A stretch of 64,000 nucleotides of DNA, from the IMG/VR virus record IMGVR_UViG_3300045972_000071, positions 1 through 64,000 of that record. One strand, 5' to 3'. Numbering within the stretch: position 1 is the first letter of the stretch; every line of letters starts with the position of its first letter. This document shows positions 48,259-56,353 of this stretch, in pieces. The position numbers and the translations under genes were made by a program. The stretch is from a virus. The notes below the pieces were generated by a model that saw only the letters and a list, made by a program, of their open reading frames with translations, was not told the DNA's origin and did not search any database.

Positions 48259-49173
48259 ATGAAAATATTATGTGCGGGTGATCAGCACTGGACAACAACT
48301 AAACCCAAGAACAGAACTGATGATTACTACAAAACTGTTCTGGATAAACTCCAGCAAGAATGTGAGATTGCTGAGGAGTATTTCTGCAAAGCAATCATCT
48401 TCCCTGGTGATCTATTTGATTCGTTCAAAGAGAACCACGCAATAACACAGGACATTATCAATCTGTTCAAAGATGCCCATATACAGATATTCTGCGTTGC
48501 AGGCCAACACGACCAGAAGTTTCATAACAATGATCTTCGTGGTACTGCGTTAGGAACACTTATTGCCGCAGGGGTTGTCACACTTCTCAGTAGAAGTCCT
48601 TACTTTATAGACAGTGTGGCATTGTACGGTGCTTCTTGGAAAGAAGAGATACCTGAAATTACTGTACCTAATCAAGTAAACATCCTCGTTACCCACAGAA
48701 TGATTGTAGATGAAAAACTGTGGGCCCAACAAGAAGGACATGCTTGGGCAAACCATTTGCTTATCAAGAATAAGTTTGACCTGATTGTATCTGGTGATAA
48801 TCACAAAAGATTCTCTGCATCCAAAGGATCACAGCACTTGATTAACTGTGGTGCTATGCTCCGATCATCCATTGCCCAAGTAGAACACAAACCCGCTGTT
48901 GCTGTTTATGATACATGTAAAAACTCGTTTGAATGGGTTGAGTTGGTTATCAAACCCATAGATGAAGTAATGTGTATCGAAAAGGCAGAGAAGGAGAAGG
49001 AGAAGAATAAACAGCTTGAATCGTTTGTATTGTCTCTGAAAGATGCCGAGTTCGGACCGCACGGAGAAGTGCGTATAAAGCTGGATTTTGTTGATGCTCT
49101 GACAAAGTATATCGAAGCAAACGAAGTACCCGATGATGTGGCAGATATAATCTACGAATTACTGGAGAAATAA
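48259..49173 (+). CDS. SbcD/Mre11-like nuclease
   Basis: 304 residues. Calcineurin-like motifs: CAGDQHW, IFPGDLFDS, VAGQHDQK, VTHRMIVD and VSGDNHKRF. Two usual positions differ (GQHDQK for GNHD). Partner of the split SbcC; processes DNA ends for recombination and origin-independent replication. ATG with GTGAGGG. Confidence 0.85.
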   Translation: MKILCAGDQHWTTTKPKNRTDDYYKTVLDKLQQECEIAEEYFCKAIIFPGDLFDSFKENHAITQDIINLFKDAHIQIFCVAGQHDQKFHNNDLRGTALGTLIAAGVVTLLSRSPYFIDSVALYGASWKEEIPEITVPNQVNILVTHRMIVDEKLWAQQEGHAWANHLLIKNKFDLIVSGDNHKRFSASKGSQHLINCGAMLRSSIAQVEHKPAVAVYDTCKNSFEWVELVIKPIDEVMCIEKAEKEKEKNKQLESFVLSLKDAEFGPHGEVRIKLDFVDALTKYIEANEVPDDVADIIYELLEK

Positions 49174-49174
49174 G

Positions 49175-49414
49175 ATGGCAACTATCCAAGAAGAATTGAA
49201 TAAACTTGGCAAGGAAATTGAAGCTGCCAAGCGTAGTGTCGCTCAACTTGAGGGACGTAAGTCCGAGATTATGGACGGACTCAAAAAGAACTTCAATGTA
49301 GATACCATAAGCGGAGCGGAGTCTCTTCTCAAGACAATGCAGGATAAAGTAACAGCTATGGATGAAGAAATTATGAATGAATTTGAAGCCCTGAAAAGAG
49401 ACTTCTCATGGTAA
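49175..49414 (+). CDS. 79-residue coiled-coil protein
   Basis: ATG 1 nt after the SbcD stop. Continuous heptads (LNKLGKEIEAAKRSVAQLEG). Between SbcD and SbcC C-half, so it may be a detached piece of the coiled-coil arm. Confidence 0.6.
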   Translation: MATIQEELNKLGKEIEAAKRSVAQLEGRKSEIMDGLKKNFNVDTISGAESLLKTMQDKVTAMDEEIMNEFEALKRDFSW

Positions 49415-50031
49415 CTGGAAACTACGGATATGAACTGAATAAGGTCAAGACCAAGATTGACGAACTCCAACTGTATAAGAAGATGAAAACAGAGCAGTTG
49501 GAAGAAACAAAACTGGAACTATCCCAGCTAAATAAGACGCTCCTCTCTGCTGAAAAAGCCAGAGCAGTTGTGCAGGCGGTGGCTAATGACGTACAAAAGA
49601 GCCTTGAATACCGTATTACCAACATTGTTACTATGGCTCTTGCTTCTGTTTTTCCTGACCCATACGAGTTTAAAGTGGAGTTTGTCACCCGACGGAACCA
49701 AACTGAATGTGATATGTACTTTGTCCGTGATGGGAATGAGTGCGACCCAATGGACTCAACTGGGGGCGGGGCCATCGACATTGCATCTTTAGCATTACGT
49801 ATGGCTATCTGGTCAATAAAGAAAACCAGGGCAATTCAACTTCTTGATGAACCTGCAAAGTTTTTATCAAGAGACTTGCAAGAAAAGTGTTCGGAGATGC
49901 TCAAGGAACTGTCGGAGAAGCTCGGCATTCAGATGATAATAATATCTCATATCCCCGAAATGATAAGTGCGGCAGATCGTGTTTTTAACATAGAATTAAT
50001 CAATGGAGAATCCCATGTTAGAGTCATTTAG
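49408..50031 (+). CDS. SbcC/Rad50-like ATPase, C-terminal half
   Basis: 207 residues. Coiled coil (1-70), then the ABC signature region STGGGAIDIASLALRM, Walker B-D-loop AIQLLDEPAKFL, and H-loop MIIISHIPEMI. Complements the Walker A half at 45304; together they make one SbcC-type head. Overlaps the coiled-coil gene by 7 nt. Confidence 0.85.
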   Translation: MVTGNYGYELNKVKTKIDELQLYKKMKTEQLEETKLELSQLNKTLLSAEKARAVVQAVANDVQKSLEYRITNIVTMALASVFPDPYEFKVEFVTRRNQTECDMYFVRDGNECDPMDSTGGGAIDIASLALRMAIWSIKKTRAIQLLDEPAKFLSRDLQEKCSEMLKELSEKLGIQMIIISHIPEMISAADRVFNIELINGESHVRVI

Positions 50032-50233
50032 CGAGTTGCGACAGAAGAAAGTTGAACTGGAAATGGAACTATCCAATGTTATAACTCGGTCACTGAGGGA
50101 GTTCCATAGGGAAACGGGATTTATTCCTACTATCAGTGTGAGCGTAAGAGTGGATGTGTTGCACAACTTTTGCAGTGAACAGTCGGAATACCATCTACGG
50201 TGTGTAGAAGTAGAAGCTGACATACGATTATGA
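50015..50233 (+). CDS. Hypothetical 72-residue protein
   Basis: Start 50015 has ATGGAGAA upstream and overlaps the SbcC half. Helix then beta (FIPTISVSVRVDVLH). No known family. ATGA overlap with the next gene. Confidence 0.55.
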   Translation: MLESFSELRQKKVELEMELSNVITRSLREFHRETGFIPTISVSVRVDVLHNFCSEQSEYHLRCVEVEADIRL

Positions 50234-50490
50234 GTTGGTACATAGTGACGGCAAATCTGGATAAACCTCACTATACAGCATATAAGGATATAAACTGTAA
50301 ACACCTATTACGTCTTGGGGATAATAGGTGCAAACTACCCAGACATATAACATTCCGTAAGGAATTAGGAGTTCATTCTCCGTGTTCGTATTGTGCCACA
50401 GAAGAGAAACTAGAGTGGTGGAAGAAAGATTCTGTATACTTCACAAATAACCCACATAAACTGTCTGGTTATCATAAGGTGAACAAATGA
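50230..50490 (+). CDS. Hypothetical 86-residue Cys-containing protein
   Basis: CKHL, CKLP and CSYC resemble a small zinc-binding fold. Overlaps neighbours by 4 nt on both sides. Unknown. Confidence 0.55.
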   Translation: MSWYIVTANLDKPHYTAYKDINCKHLLRLGDNRCKLPRHITFRKELGVHSPCSYCATEEKLEWWKKDSVYFTNNPHKLSGYHKVNK

Positions 50491-50807
50491 AATTAATACA
50501 GAAAATAGACTTAGTTAGAGGGCAGATGATTCCTGATGCGTTCATTTCTTTCGGTAACCATCATATAGGTGGAAAGTATCTCTGCATTAATTTTCCTCTG
50601 TACGTGCTTGATTGGATGTATGACGGTTCAAGTGACTCTTACATATTTGGATGGTACACACCATCTATACGTATTGTTACTGGGCTTCATCAATTTGTTG
50701 TTTCCTGGTATTACATGTTCCGAAGTAATTTTATGGGGGAAGAAAAGATTAGGAGAAATTCCCTATACGGGCTGCCCATTTATTGTAAACCTAGGAAAGA
50801 AAAATAA
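50487..50807 (+). CDS. Hypothetical 106-residue protein
   Basis: Aromatic-rich (FPLYVLDWMYDG, FVVSWYYMF), possibly membrane-associated but without a clean helix. Ends in a basic tail. ATGA overlap upstream. Unknown. Confidence 0.5.
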   Translation: MKLIQKIDLVRGQMIPDAFISFGNHHIGGKYLCINFPLYVLDWMYDGSSDSYIFGWYTPSIRIVTGLHQFVVSWYYMFRSNFMGEEKIRRNSLYGLPIYCKPRKEK

Positions 50808-51233
50808 ATGTTAGACTTCACTCCGGTAATGGATCGTGTATATACGATTCTAAAAGAATTTCCTGACGCCAGAAATGATGATAAGGTACTCAACTGCGAG
50901 TTCCTTTTATATTGGCATGGAATACACACATTCAGAGAATGTATCGGAAATCATGCTGTACCACAATGCAAGACCATTGAGCGTTGTCGCAGGGAAGTGC
51001 AAAGATACTGTAAGGATGTAGCGGCTGATCCTAAGATAACAGCGTTCCGCAGAAAGAACGAGCGTGACTTTTTTAAGGAATTAAAACGTCAAGGAATCGC
51101 TTGGGCCGTGAAAAGAAATCTACAGGTGTTCAAAAAATCTGATAAGATCATATCTAGAAAAGAAAGAACGCTAATTGAAAAAGATTGGAGGAGAGAATAT
51201 TATGGTCAAGCGCCCAATGAAGTTCCCAAGTGA
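50808..51233 (+). CDS. Hypothetical 141-residue basic helical protein
   Basis: Arg/Lys-rich helices with HGIHTFRECIGNHAVPQCKT; the pattern W-x-I and then RxxR resembles DNA-binding helical bundles of phage, unnamed. Overlaps the ligase start by 32 nt. Confidence 0.55.
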   Translation: MLDFTPVMDRVYTILKEFPDARNDDKVLNCEFLLYWHGIHTFRECIGNHAVPQCKTIERCRREVQRYCKDVAADPKITAFRRKNERDFFKELKRQGIAWAVKRNLQVFKKSDKIISRKERTLIEKDWRREYYGQAPNEVPK

Positions 51234-52143
51234 AAGTATCCCTGATGCAAGACTGGAAGAGATAGAATACCCAGTTGTTGTGTCACCCAAACTGGATGGG
51301 TATCGTTGTCTATGTGACGGTGATACTGCATTCTCTTCCTCCCTTAAACCAATCACTAACAGATACATCCAGAAGTGTCTGACAGGTGAGGATTACGAAG
51401 GACTTGACGGAGAGCTTATTGTTGGTTCTCCGTTTGCTTTGGATGAAGATGATGATGTTTTCAATCGCACTACTGGTCCTGTCCGCAGAGCAGACGGTGA
51501 GCCCGACTTCAAGTATTATGTTTTCGATGATTGGAGATTCCCTCTTGAAAACTATGGTAAGCGTTGGATTAAGCAAGTAGAGGAATGTGACGAAATCCAT
51601 ACTATTCCTTTTGTTGTAGTTATCGAACAACGCCTTTGCCGTAATGCAAAAGAGGTTCTTGCGGCGTTCAAAGAGTTTGAGGATATGGGATATGAAGGTG
51701 CAATCATCCGCAGACTTACTGCACCGTACAAAGAAGGACGCTGTACCTATCGTGAAGAGTTTGGTTTCAAGAAAGCGTCATGGGCTTATGATGAAGGTAT
51801 CATCACAGGATGCTATGAGCAGAATGAGAACCTCAACGAGAAAGTAACCAATGAACTTGGTCTATCTAAACGATCTTCTCACAAAGAGAACAAGAGTGGT
51901 AAAGGTACTCTTGGTGGATTTAACCTTAAATCAAAACTGTTTGAGGAAGATTTCTGCTGTGGTACGATCAAAGGTGCTACAATAGCTTGGCGTCAAGACA
52001 TCTGGGATAAGTGGATTGCAAATCCTGATTCTATTCGTGGATTACCATTTAAGTATAAATATAAAGTTGTAGGTACACTTGAGAAACCACGCCAACCTAT
52101 CGGTATTGGTTTCAGAGACCCAAATGATATGACAGATTACTGA
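51202..52143 (+). CDS. ATP-dependent DNA ligase
   Basis: 313 residues from ATG 51202 (TTGGAGGAGAG). VVSPKLDGYRC is the adenylation motif KxDG; EGLDGELIVG, YYVFDDW, GYEGAIIRR and the final KGTLGGFNLKS with the OB-domain follow. Small phage-type ligase that seals nicks after FEN and polymerase action. Confidence 0.9.
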   Translation: MVKRPMKFPSESIPDARLEEIEYPVVVSPKLDGYRCLCDGDTAFSSSLKPITNRYIQKCLTGEDYEGLDGELIVGSPFALDEDDDVFNRTTGPVRRADGEPDFKYYVFDDWRFPLENYGKRWIKQVEECDEIHTIPFVVVIEQRLCRNAKEVLAAFKEFEDMGYEGAIIRRLTAPYKEGRCTYREEFGFKKASWAYDEGIITGCYEQNENLNEKVTNELGLSKRSSHKENKSGKGTLGGFNLKSKLFEEDFCCGTIKGATIAWRQDIWDKWIANPDSIRGLPFKYKYKVVGTLEKPRQPIGIGFRDPNDMTDY

Positions 52144-52146
52144 CTC

Positions 52147-52181
52147 TTTGAGCGTTTGAAACCGTATCACAGACGCTCAAA
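52147..52181 (+). other. Hairpin after ligase gene
   Basis: TTTGAGCGT/ACGCTCAAA with a 17-nt loop. The half-site matches motifs common in the AT-rich cassette at 1.6-1.9 kb (ACGCTCAAA). No U-run. Confidence 0.4.
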
Positions 52182-52258
52182 TCCTGCTCTGTAAGCTGTT
52201 GCAATGTGTCAGTGCTTGTGCTTGTATGCTTTAAAATTTTAAACTTGGGGGAATCAAC

Positions 52259-52612
52259 GTGATAATTCAAAGGAGATCAGTGAGATATTGTAAAAACCCC
52301 AACTGTAACTGCTTACTTCGCCAACGTGAAGGTGAATCAATGGCTAAGTTCATCCTTCGTAAATATTGTACCCCTGAGTGTAGTAAAGGAATGAAAGGGG
52401 ATAATCGCAATGTTTGTTTCTGTGGTACACCCAGGGACTTGCAACACATACCGTTCTGTAGCTGGGATTGTCGATTGATAGCCATCAAGTGCAAGCGTTG
52501 GGGAATTGAACCAGATATGAAAGAGTATGCTAAGAAGGCGCAAGAGTTGTATAATAAGCAGAGGGAAATTGATATAAGGTGCAGACCAGATCAGAATGTT
52601 TATTTAGCGTAA
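52259..52612 (+). CDS. Cys-rich zinc-finger protein
   Basis: 117 residues from GTG 52259 (GGGGGAA). CKNPNCNC, CTPEC, CFCG and CSWDC suggest two MYM/FCS-like zinc fingers. Last plus-strand gene; promoter not clear. Might be a late-gene regulator or nuclease accessory; unknown. Confidence 0.6.
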   Translation: MIIQRRSVRYCKNPNCNCLLRQREGESMAKFILRKYCTPECSKGMKGDNRNVCFCGTPRDLQHIPFCSWDCRLIAIKCKRWGIEPDMKEYAKKAQELYNKQREIDIRCRPDQNVYLA

Positions 52613-52617
52613 AGGTA

Positions 52618-52648
52618 AAGCCCGATGATTAGATCGGGCTTTCTTTTG
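52618..52648. terminator. Bidirectional terminator between converging blocks
   Basis: AAGCCCGAT/ATCGGGCTT, 6-nt loop, TTCTTTT on the plus side and AAAGG/CTTT on the other. Confidence 0.85.
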
Positions 52649-52658
52649 GCTTTAATGT

Positions 52659-52733
52659 TTAGCAGGGTTTCTTTCCGCCTTTTCCGGGCATTGGCTTCCC
52701 TTTAGGGGCAGCTGGTTTCTTTGTTGATGCCAT
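52659..52733 (-). CDS. 24-residue Lys/Pro/Gly peptide
   Basis: MASTKKPAAPKGKPMPGKGG then KKPC. ATG has GAAAGGAG on the minus strand. Last gene of the lysis block. Similar very short basic peptides occur in many phages, function unknown. Confidence 0.6.
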   Translation of the reverse strand: MASTKKPAAPKGKPMPGKGGKKPC

Positions 52734-52737
52734 GTGA

Positions 52738-53025
52738 TTACTCCTTTCCGACTCCCGTAGAAGTCAAGTTGTTGTACTCAAAAATAGACTGGTTACATTT
52801 ATCTAAAGCACCTTGGTACAACTGTAAATTTATCAGCATGACCTTTGTGTTCTGTTCGTCCAGCCCGCCCTCTTCATTACTTGATACTTCATACATAGGT
52901 GGGTTAGCGACAAGGAACATTGTTGGCTTAACGCACGGTGGGCAAGGGCACCCCGCCACGAATAATGACAGTACGCTTAGGAATAGTAGAAGCCTTAATC
53001 GTGCTGATATTAGTGAAGGTCGCAT
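52738..53025 (-). CDS. Outer-membrane spanin lipoprotein (Rz1-like)
   Basis: 95 residues. Signal peptide RLRLLLFLSVLSLFVAGC ends in the lipobox FVAGC, then a Pro/Cys segment (PCPPC) and a coiled C-terminal part. Lipidated at Cys in the outer membrane; joins the inner spanin to fuse membranes at lysis. It starts within the inner-spanin gene in another frame, the classic Rz/Rz1 arrangement. AAAGGA precedes ATG. Confidence 0.8.
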   Translation of the reverse strand: MRPSLISARLRLLLFLSVLSLFVAGCPCPPCVKPTMFLVANPPMYEVSSNEEGGLDEQNTKVMLINLQLYQGALDKCNQSIFEYNNLTSTGVGKE

Positions 53026-53245
53026 TGTCTATCCTTTTGTTGTTTTTATTTATCTTATCTTGAAATGCTTGGAGTTCTTTGTATTGTGTAACCTGACGGG
53101 ACAATTCTGCTTTATCTTCCTCTAACCCGTCGATTACTTTAGGGTTATGAATGAAGAACCACCACAACAATAGTATTACAATTAAGATCAGAATGCAATC
53201 CCCAACCAGTTTCTTATTCGTCCACAGCAGATTTAACCACACCAT
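52928..53245 (-). CDS. Inner-membrane spanin (Rz-like)
   Basis: 105 residues from ATG 53245 (CAGGAGG). A TM helix (DCILILIVILLLWWFFI) then a coiled-coil periplasmic domain (LEEDKAELSRQVTQYKEL). Partner of the lipoprotein spanin whose gene overlaps its 3' third. The start codon is embedded in the upstream candidate holin gene. Confidence 0.75.
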   Translation of the reverse strand: MVWLNLLWTNKKLVGDCILILIVILLLWWFFIHNPKVIDGLEEDKAELSRQVTQYKELQAFQDKINKNNKRIDNATFTNISTIKASTIPKRTVIIRGGVPLPTVR

Positions 53246-53489
53246 TTTTAGCCTCCTGTACAGCTTGGGTTGTTGATGATATTTTGTTGATGCCATAAAA
53301 TGTAAGCATTGCTAGTAACCAATTTGGTTGCAAGTCTGGTTGTATTCCATTAGTTGAGTGCGCCATGGCATGACCTGAGCAAAATACATTCCAGAGAAAG
53401 CAGAGAAAGCAGAGTATCCGTCCTTCTGACCAATCTTTTGTAATATCATCTTTGAACATATTTAGGATTGATAGATTTAATTTCCTCAT
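53214..53489 (-). CDS. Candidate holin
   Basis: 91 residues with two hydrophobic helices (ILCFLCFLWNVFCSG and NWLLAMLTFYGINKI) and a charged C-terminus. Position beside spanins and endolysin and this topology suit a holin or holin-like pore protein. ATG with GAGGAG. Family not identified. Confidence 0.5.
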   Translation of the reverse strand: MRKLNLSILNMFKDDITKDWSEGRILCFLCFLWNVFCSGHAMAHSTNGIQPDLQPNWLLAMLTFYGINKISSTTQAVQEAKNGVVKSAVDE

Positions 53490-53504
53490 TTTTCATACTC
53501 CTCA

Positions 53505-53570
53505 TTATGTCAACACCATATACGTTCCAATACATGACATTATACCTATGGAGAATATAACGTATATCAT
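53505..53570 (-). CDS. 21-residue membrane peptide
   Basis: MIYVIFSIGIMSCIGTYMVL plus T; one helix, between endolysin and holin candidate. No good ribosome site. Could be a holin regulator or chance frame. Confidence 0.3.
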   Translation of the reverse strand: MIYVIFSIGIMSCIGTYMVLT

Positions 53571-53581
53571 CGCTATTAAGA

Positions 53582-54043
53582 TTAGGCGATTTCAAGCCTT
53601 CCAGCTTTATATTCGACACGTAAATCCCTCCAACGAGGATCCTCTATATGAGGTGCATCGTACAGTTTCTTGAAGTTACCACCCCAAGTCAATCCTCTCG
53701 ATTCAGCGATCTTACCATAAATCGCCCAAATTTCTTTAGGAGCAGTCCACCATATCTCACCATCTTCCAAGAGAGGGGCGCAATCGCATGCCAGTTTAAA
53801 GTTATGAGGAGAATCCCCACTATCAGCATTAGTGACATGTTCATCAGACTCGTCAATATAACCATCCCCATCGTTGTCCACACCGTCGGATTGCTGGATA
53901 AAGAGACCATGTTGCTCCTTCATTGTTCTAGTTGCGGACACTACTGCCCATTCATAACCTGTTGCTTGCATAGCCGCTAAACGTACATCATCTACAACAA
54001 CGTGGAACATCGGATCAAGTGTGTCAATCTTTTTCGTGGACAT
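53582..54043 (-). CDS. M15-family endolysin with EF-hand-like insert
   Basis: 153 residues. L-alanyl-D-glutamate peptidase like T5 endolysin: SATRTMKEQHGLF, SPHNFKLACDCAPL (zinc His and Asp), LTWGGNF and APHIED (zinc His). An insert DGVDNDGDGYIDESDE has the DxDxDG calcium loop. No signal peptide, so a holin must release it. ATG with AGGAGG. Confidence 0.88.
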   Translation of the reverse strand: MSTKKIDTLDPMFHVVVDDVRLAAMQATGYEWAVVSATRTMKEQHGLFIQQSDGVDNDGDGYIDESDEHVTNADSGDSPHNFKLACDCAPLLEDGEIWWTAPKEIWAIYGKIAESRGLTWGGNFKKLYDAPHIEDPRWRDLRVEYKAGRLEIA

Positions 54044-54051
54044 AGTACCTC

Positions 54052-54546
54052 CTATTTAATTTCAACACCATGATTAGTTAGGTGATGATCTTTAATGCGG
54101 ATTAGTGCTTCGTGATCTTTGAGGCGATCCTCATTGTCCTTCATTCTTTTAAGTTCAAATACATCCAATTCATCTTCGAGGATCTTAATCCATACACGCA
54201 ATGATTCGATGTCTTTCTGGATTGCTTCTTTAGTCGTTGCAACAAGAGCGTTGCGTTCAAAAACTAGATGCCCTAACTCTTTATTCACGTTCTCCGTGAT
54301 TTGTTTTATATCATGCTTCATCTCTCCTATGCTTTGTTTGTTCGATGCTATGTCAATGGCATTCTTGCTGAATGCCTCGGCTCCGTCGTCCAGCTGATCT
54401 TGTTGCCGCGAATCCGTCAACCGTAGCAGGGTGTATAGGGTCGTTATCATCGCAAGGATTATCCCAGCGGTATATTTTACAAGATTCGTCAGACCCGTTA
54501 TTATCTCTGGATGATAATCGTTTAGCGGCGGCGGTGGCACGGGCAT
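54052..54546 (-). CDS. Membrane-anchored coiled-coil protein
   Basis: 164 residues; one TM helix (AGIILAMITTLYTLLRL) then long coiled coil with NKELGHLVFERNALVATTK. In the lysis cluster; spanin-like or holin-associated. ATG with AAAGGAG. Confidence 0.55.
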   Translation of the reverse strand: MPVPPPPLNDYHPEIITGLTNLVKYTAGIILAMITTLYTLLRLTDSRQQDQLDDGAEAFSKNAIDIASNKQSIGEMKHDIKQITENVNKELGHLVFERNALVATTKEAIQKDIESLRVWIKILEDELDVFELKRMKDNEDRLKDHEALIRIKDHHLTNHGVEIK

Positions 54547-54709
54547 CTCGGAGCTCCTTTTTATACTTTGCTTTCTTCTTATCTTTTTCGCAATCCCAGT
54601 ATGCTTTTAAACATAGCATTGTTGCAATAATAAACATTAGAGCTACGATGGTTCTAATAGACCAGATCAATTCTACATAGTCTATAGGAAAATCCTGTGT
54701 GCTGTTCAT
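54353..54709 (-). CDS. Hypothetical membrane protein overlapping its neighbour
   Basis: 118 residues; TM helix IVALMFIIATMLCLKAYW, then a charged Lys/Arg-rich domain. The 3' 190 nt overlap the previous entry in another frame, an unusually long overlap; ATG with AAGGGG supports it. Confidence 0.5.
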   Translation of the reverse strand: MNSTQDFPIDYVELIWSIRTIVALMFIIATMLCLKAYWDCEKDKKKAKYKKELRDARATAAAKRLSSRDNNGSDESCKIYRWDNPCDDNDPIHPATVDGFAATRSAGRRSRGIQQECH

Positions 54710-54751
54710 ATCAGCCCCTTATGTGGTAATACATCCTAGGAATGGATTATG

Positions 54752-55033
54752 CTACTTCTCTAAATGGCTATCACAATGATTGGTCTCACCAGTTAAAATC
54801 TTGAATAAGAAGTTAATAGGTTTCTCTAACCAAGAGTTTCTTCGCCCAGCCCATGAGCTTACTGTTTCATTTCCCTGCCCCATAGCTACATTACCAAGAC
54901 GATCATAAGCCAGAACGATTGCTAGTGCCCTCTCAGTATTGAACAGAAGGGACACCACAAACCAGAAATGAACAGCAAGCTCAATTACCAGTATGAGCAT
55001 GTAGGCTATGAATAAAGCTACTCGGTATATCAT
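54752..55033 (-). CDS. Two-helix membrane protein of holin-cluster type
   Basis: 93 residues; h1 LFIAYMLILVIELAVHFWFVVSL is long enough to cross twice or form a hairpin. AYDRLGNVAMGQGNETVSSWAG resembles the conserved D-x-x-x-N...E-T-x-S-x-x-x-G motif of small phage proteins near endolysins. ATG overlaps the upstream gene stop (ATGA). Confidence 0.55.
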   Translation of the reverse strand: MIYRVALFIAYMLILVIELAVHFWFVVSLLFNTERALAIVLAYDRLGNVAMGQGNETVSSWAGRRNSWLEKPINFLFKILTGETNHCDSHLEK

Positions 55034-55365
55034 GGCACTATTGCATCAGCAATAATTTTAGCATCCCGCTGATCTGCAAAGTAGCGGTATGCAGAGTAAA
55101 TAGCCACATGAGCCTCAGCAATAATCATCGTTCCGATCACTGAACCATCAACAGGATTGAGTTTGGGTATCTCAAGCATGAAGTCATTAAGTTCAGCAAA
55201 GAGGGGAATAGGAAGTTCCTGTCTTATTTGAACTGAACCCGATTCATTCAGAACAACAATCTCTTCACCAAACTCAACGTAGGGTGTAAGAGTTGCGGGG
55301 TTGCCAATGTGAATATCGTATGCCCTTTGTTTCGTGATGAATTTGTCCTGCTTGTAGTCTGACAT
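55030..55365 (-). CDS. Hypothetical 111-residue protein
   Basis: Beta-rich (GEEIVVLNESGSVQI) then helical; no signal. First gene below the tail adhesin. ATG with AAGGAGAT. Perhaps a chaperone or adhesin-assembly factor; unknown. Confidence 0.5.
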   Translation of the reverse strand: MSDYKQDKFITKQRAYDIHIGNPATLTPYVEFGEEIVVLNESGSVQIRQELPIPLFAELNDFMLEIPKLNPVDGSVIGTMIIAEAHVAIYSAYRYFADQRDAKIIADAIVP

Positions 55366-55375
55366 TGTTATCTCC

Positions 55376-56353
55376 TTACCACCAAGTTATTATAATAGCA
55401 GATGGACCACCATCCCCACCAACAGACCTTCTCGTTGACCCCGTAAAAGCACCACCGCCACCGCCACCACCTGAACCAATCCCACCTTTTCCACCGTCTC
55501 CAGGAGTCCAAGCGCCTGTGAAAGTTGAAGTGGAACCTCCACCGCCTCCTCCTAAAGAACATAGCATTCCATTAGGTAAACTTATTCCATCCTCTCCATT
55601 AGTGCCACTACCTGCCCCCGCTGTACCACCCGCTGATGCAGTTGTAGCACTGGCATTAGACCCCACAACTGGACCTAACGCAGACACAGAACCTCCTGCA
55701 TTACCTGCTGTATTGGCTGCTACAGCACAACCGCCACCAGATGCACCTGCACAGCCAAAATTGTTAGTAGCCACTTGTGTTATGGATGCCGCACCCCCTG
55801 CGGCTGAACCAACAGCACCAACTTGACTCACAAAAACGGTAATAGCACCACCCCTATATGTATAAGGTACAGCGGCGTTACTTATTGCTGTTGCAATTAC
55901 TCCACCTGTGGCTGATGCACCATTACCTGCTCCCGTTGCACCCCCGCCACCGTTGTAACCGAATCCCAAGCATGAAGCCGCTGAAAGGGTAATAGCTCCA
56001 TATATAGCGGCACCAGTGGTGTTACCTAATCCAGGTAGTCCGTTAGCCGCTACACCCCCAGCACCACCACCATTCACGTAGAAAAATAACTGGTCTGGTA
56101 AAAATGCGGCTGGTATTAGCATCATAGTACCGCTACCAGAAGCTCCACCACCGCCACCACCAGAGTTTGTAACCAGACCAACAGAACTACCTGCACCCCC
56201 TCCGCCGCCACCACCTAGAGTTAGAATGTGAACCATGGTTGCATTTCTAGGTTTAGTCCATACTTGCAAAGCGGCGGCACCTGCAGAACCACTCCCTAGA
56301 GCAACGAACTGATCCCAAGGTTTTACAATGGCTGTATTTAACGCATGACGCAT
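55376..56353 (-). CDS. Glycine-rich tail-fibre tip adhesin
   Basis: 325 residues. A short N-terminal anchor (MRHALNTAIVKPWDQFV), then many runs of 5-8 Gly separated by variable segments with aromatics and Ser/Thr, ending GGDGGPSAIIITWW. Poly-glycine stacks of this kind build the receptor-binding adhesin (gp38-like) of T2/S16-type phages. The sequences between Gly runs probably select the receptor. TAATG junction with the upstream gene. Confidence 0.75.
   Translation of the reverse strand: MRHALNTAIVKPWDQFVALGSGSAGAAALQVWTKPRNATMVHILTLGGGGGGGAGSSVGLVTNSGGGGGGASGSGTMMLIPAAFLPDQLFFYVNGGGAGGVAANGLPGLGNTTGAAIYGAITLSAASCLGFGYNGGGGATGAGNGASATGGVIATAISNAAVPYTYRGGAITVFVSQVGAVGSAAGGAASITQVATNNFGCAGASGGGCAVAANTAGNAGGSVSALGPVVGSNASATTASAGGTAGAGSGTNGEDGISLPNGMLCSLGGGGGGSTSTFTGAWTPGDGGKGGIGSGGGGGGGAFTGSTRRSVGGDGGPSAIIITWW

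Noticed and set aside
55365-55826. Proline-rich plus-strand frame
   Set aside because: Reverse complement of the poly-glycine adhesin (GGN codons read as NCC); no start signals.
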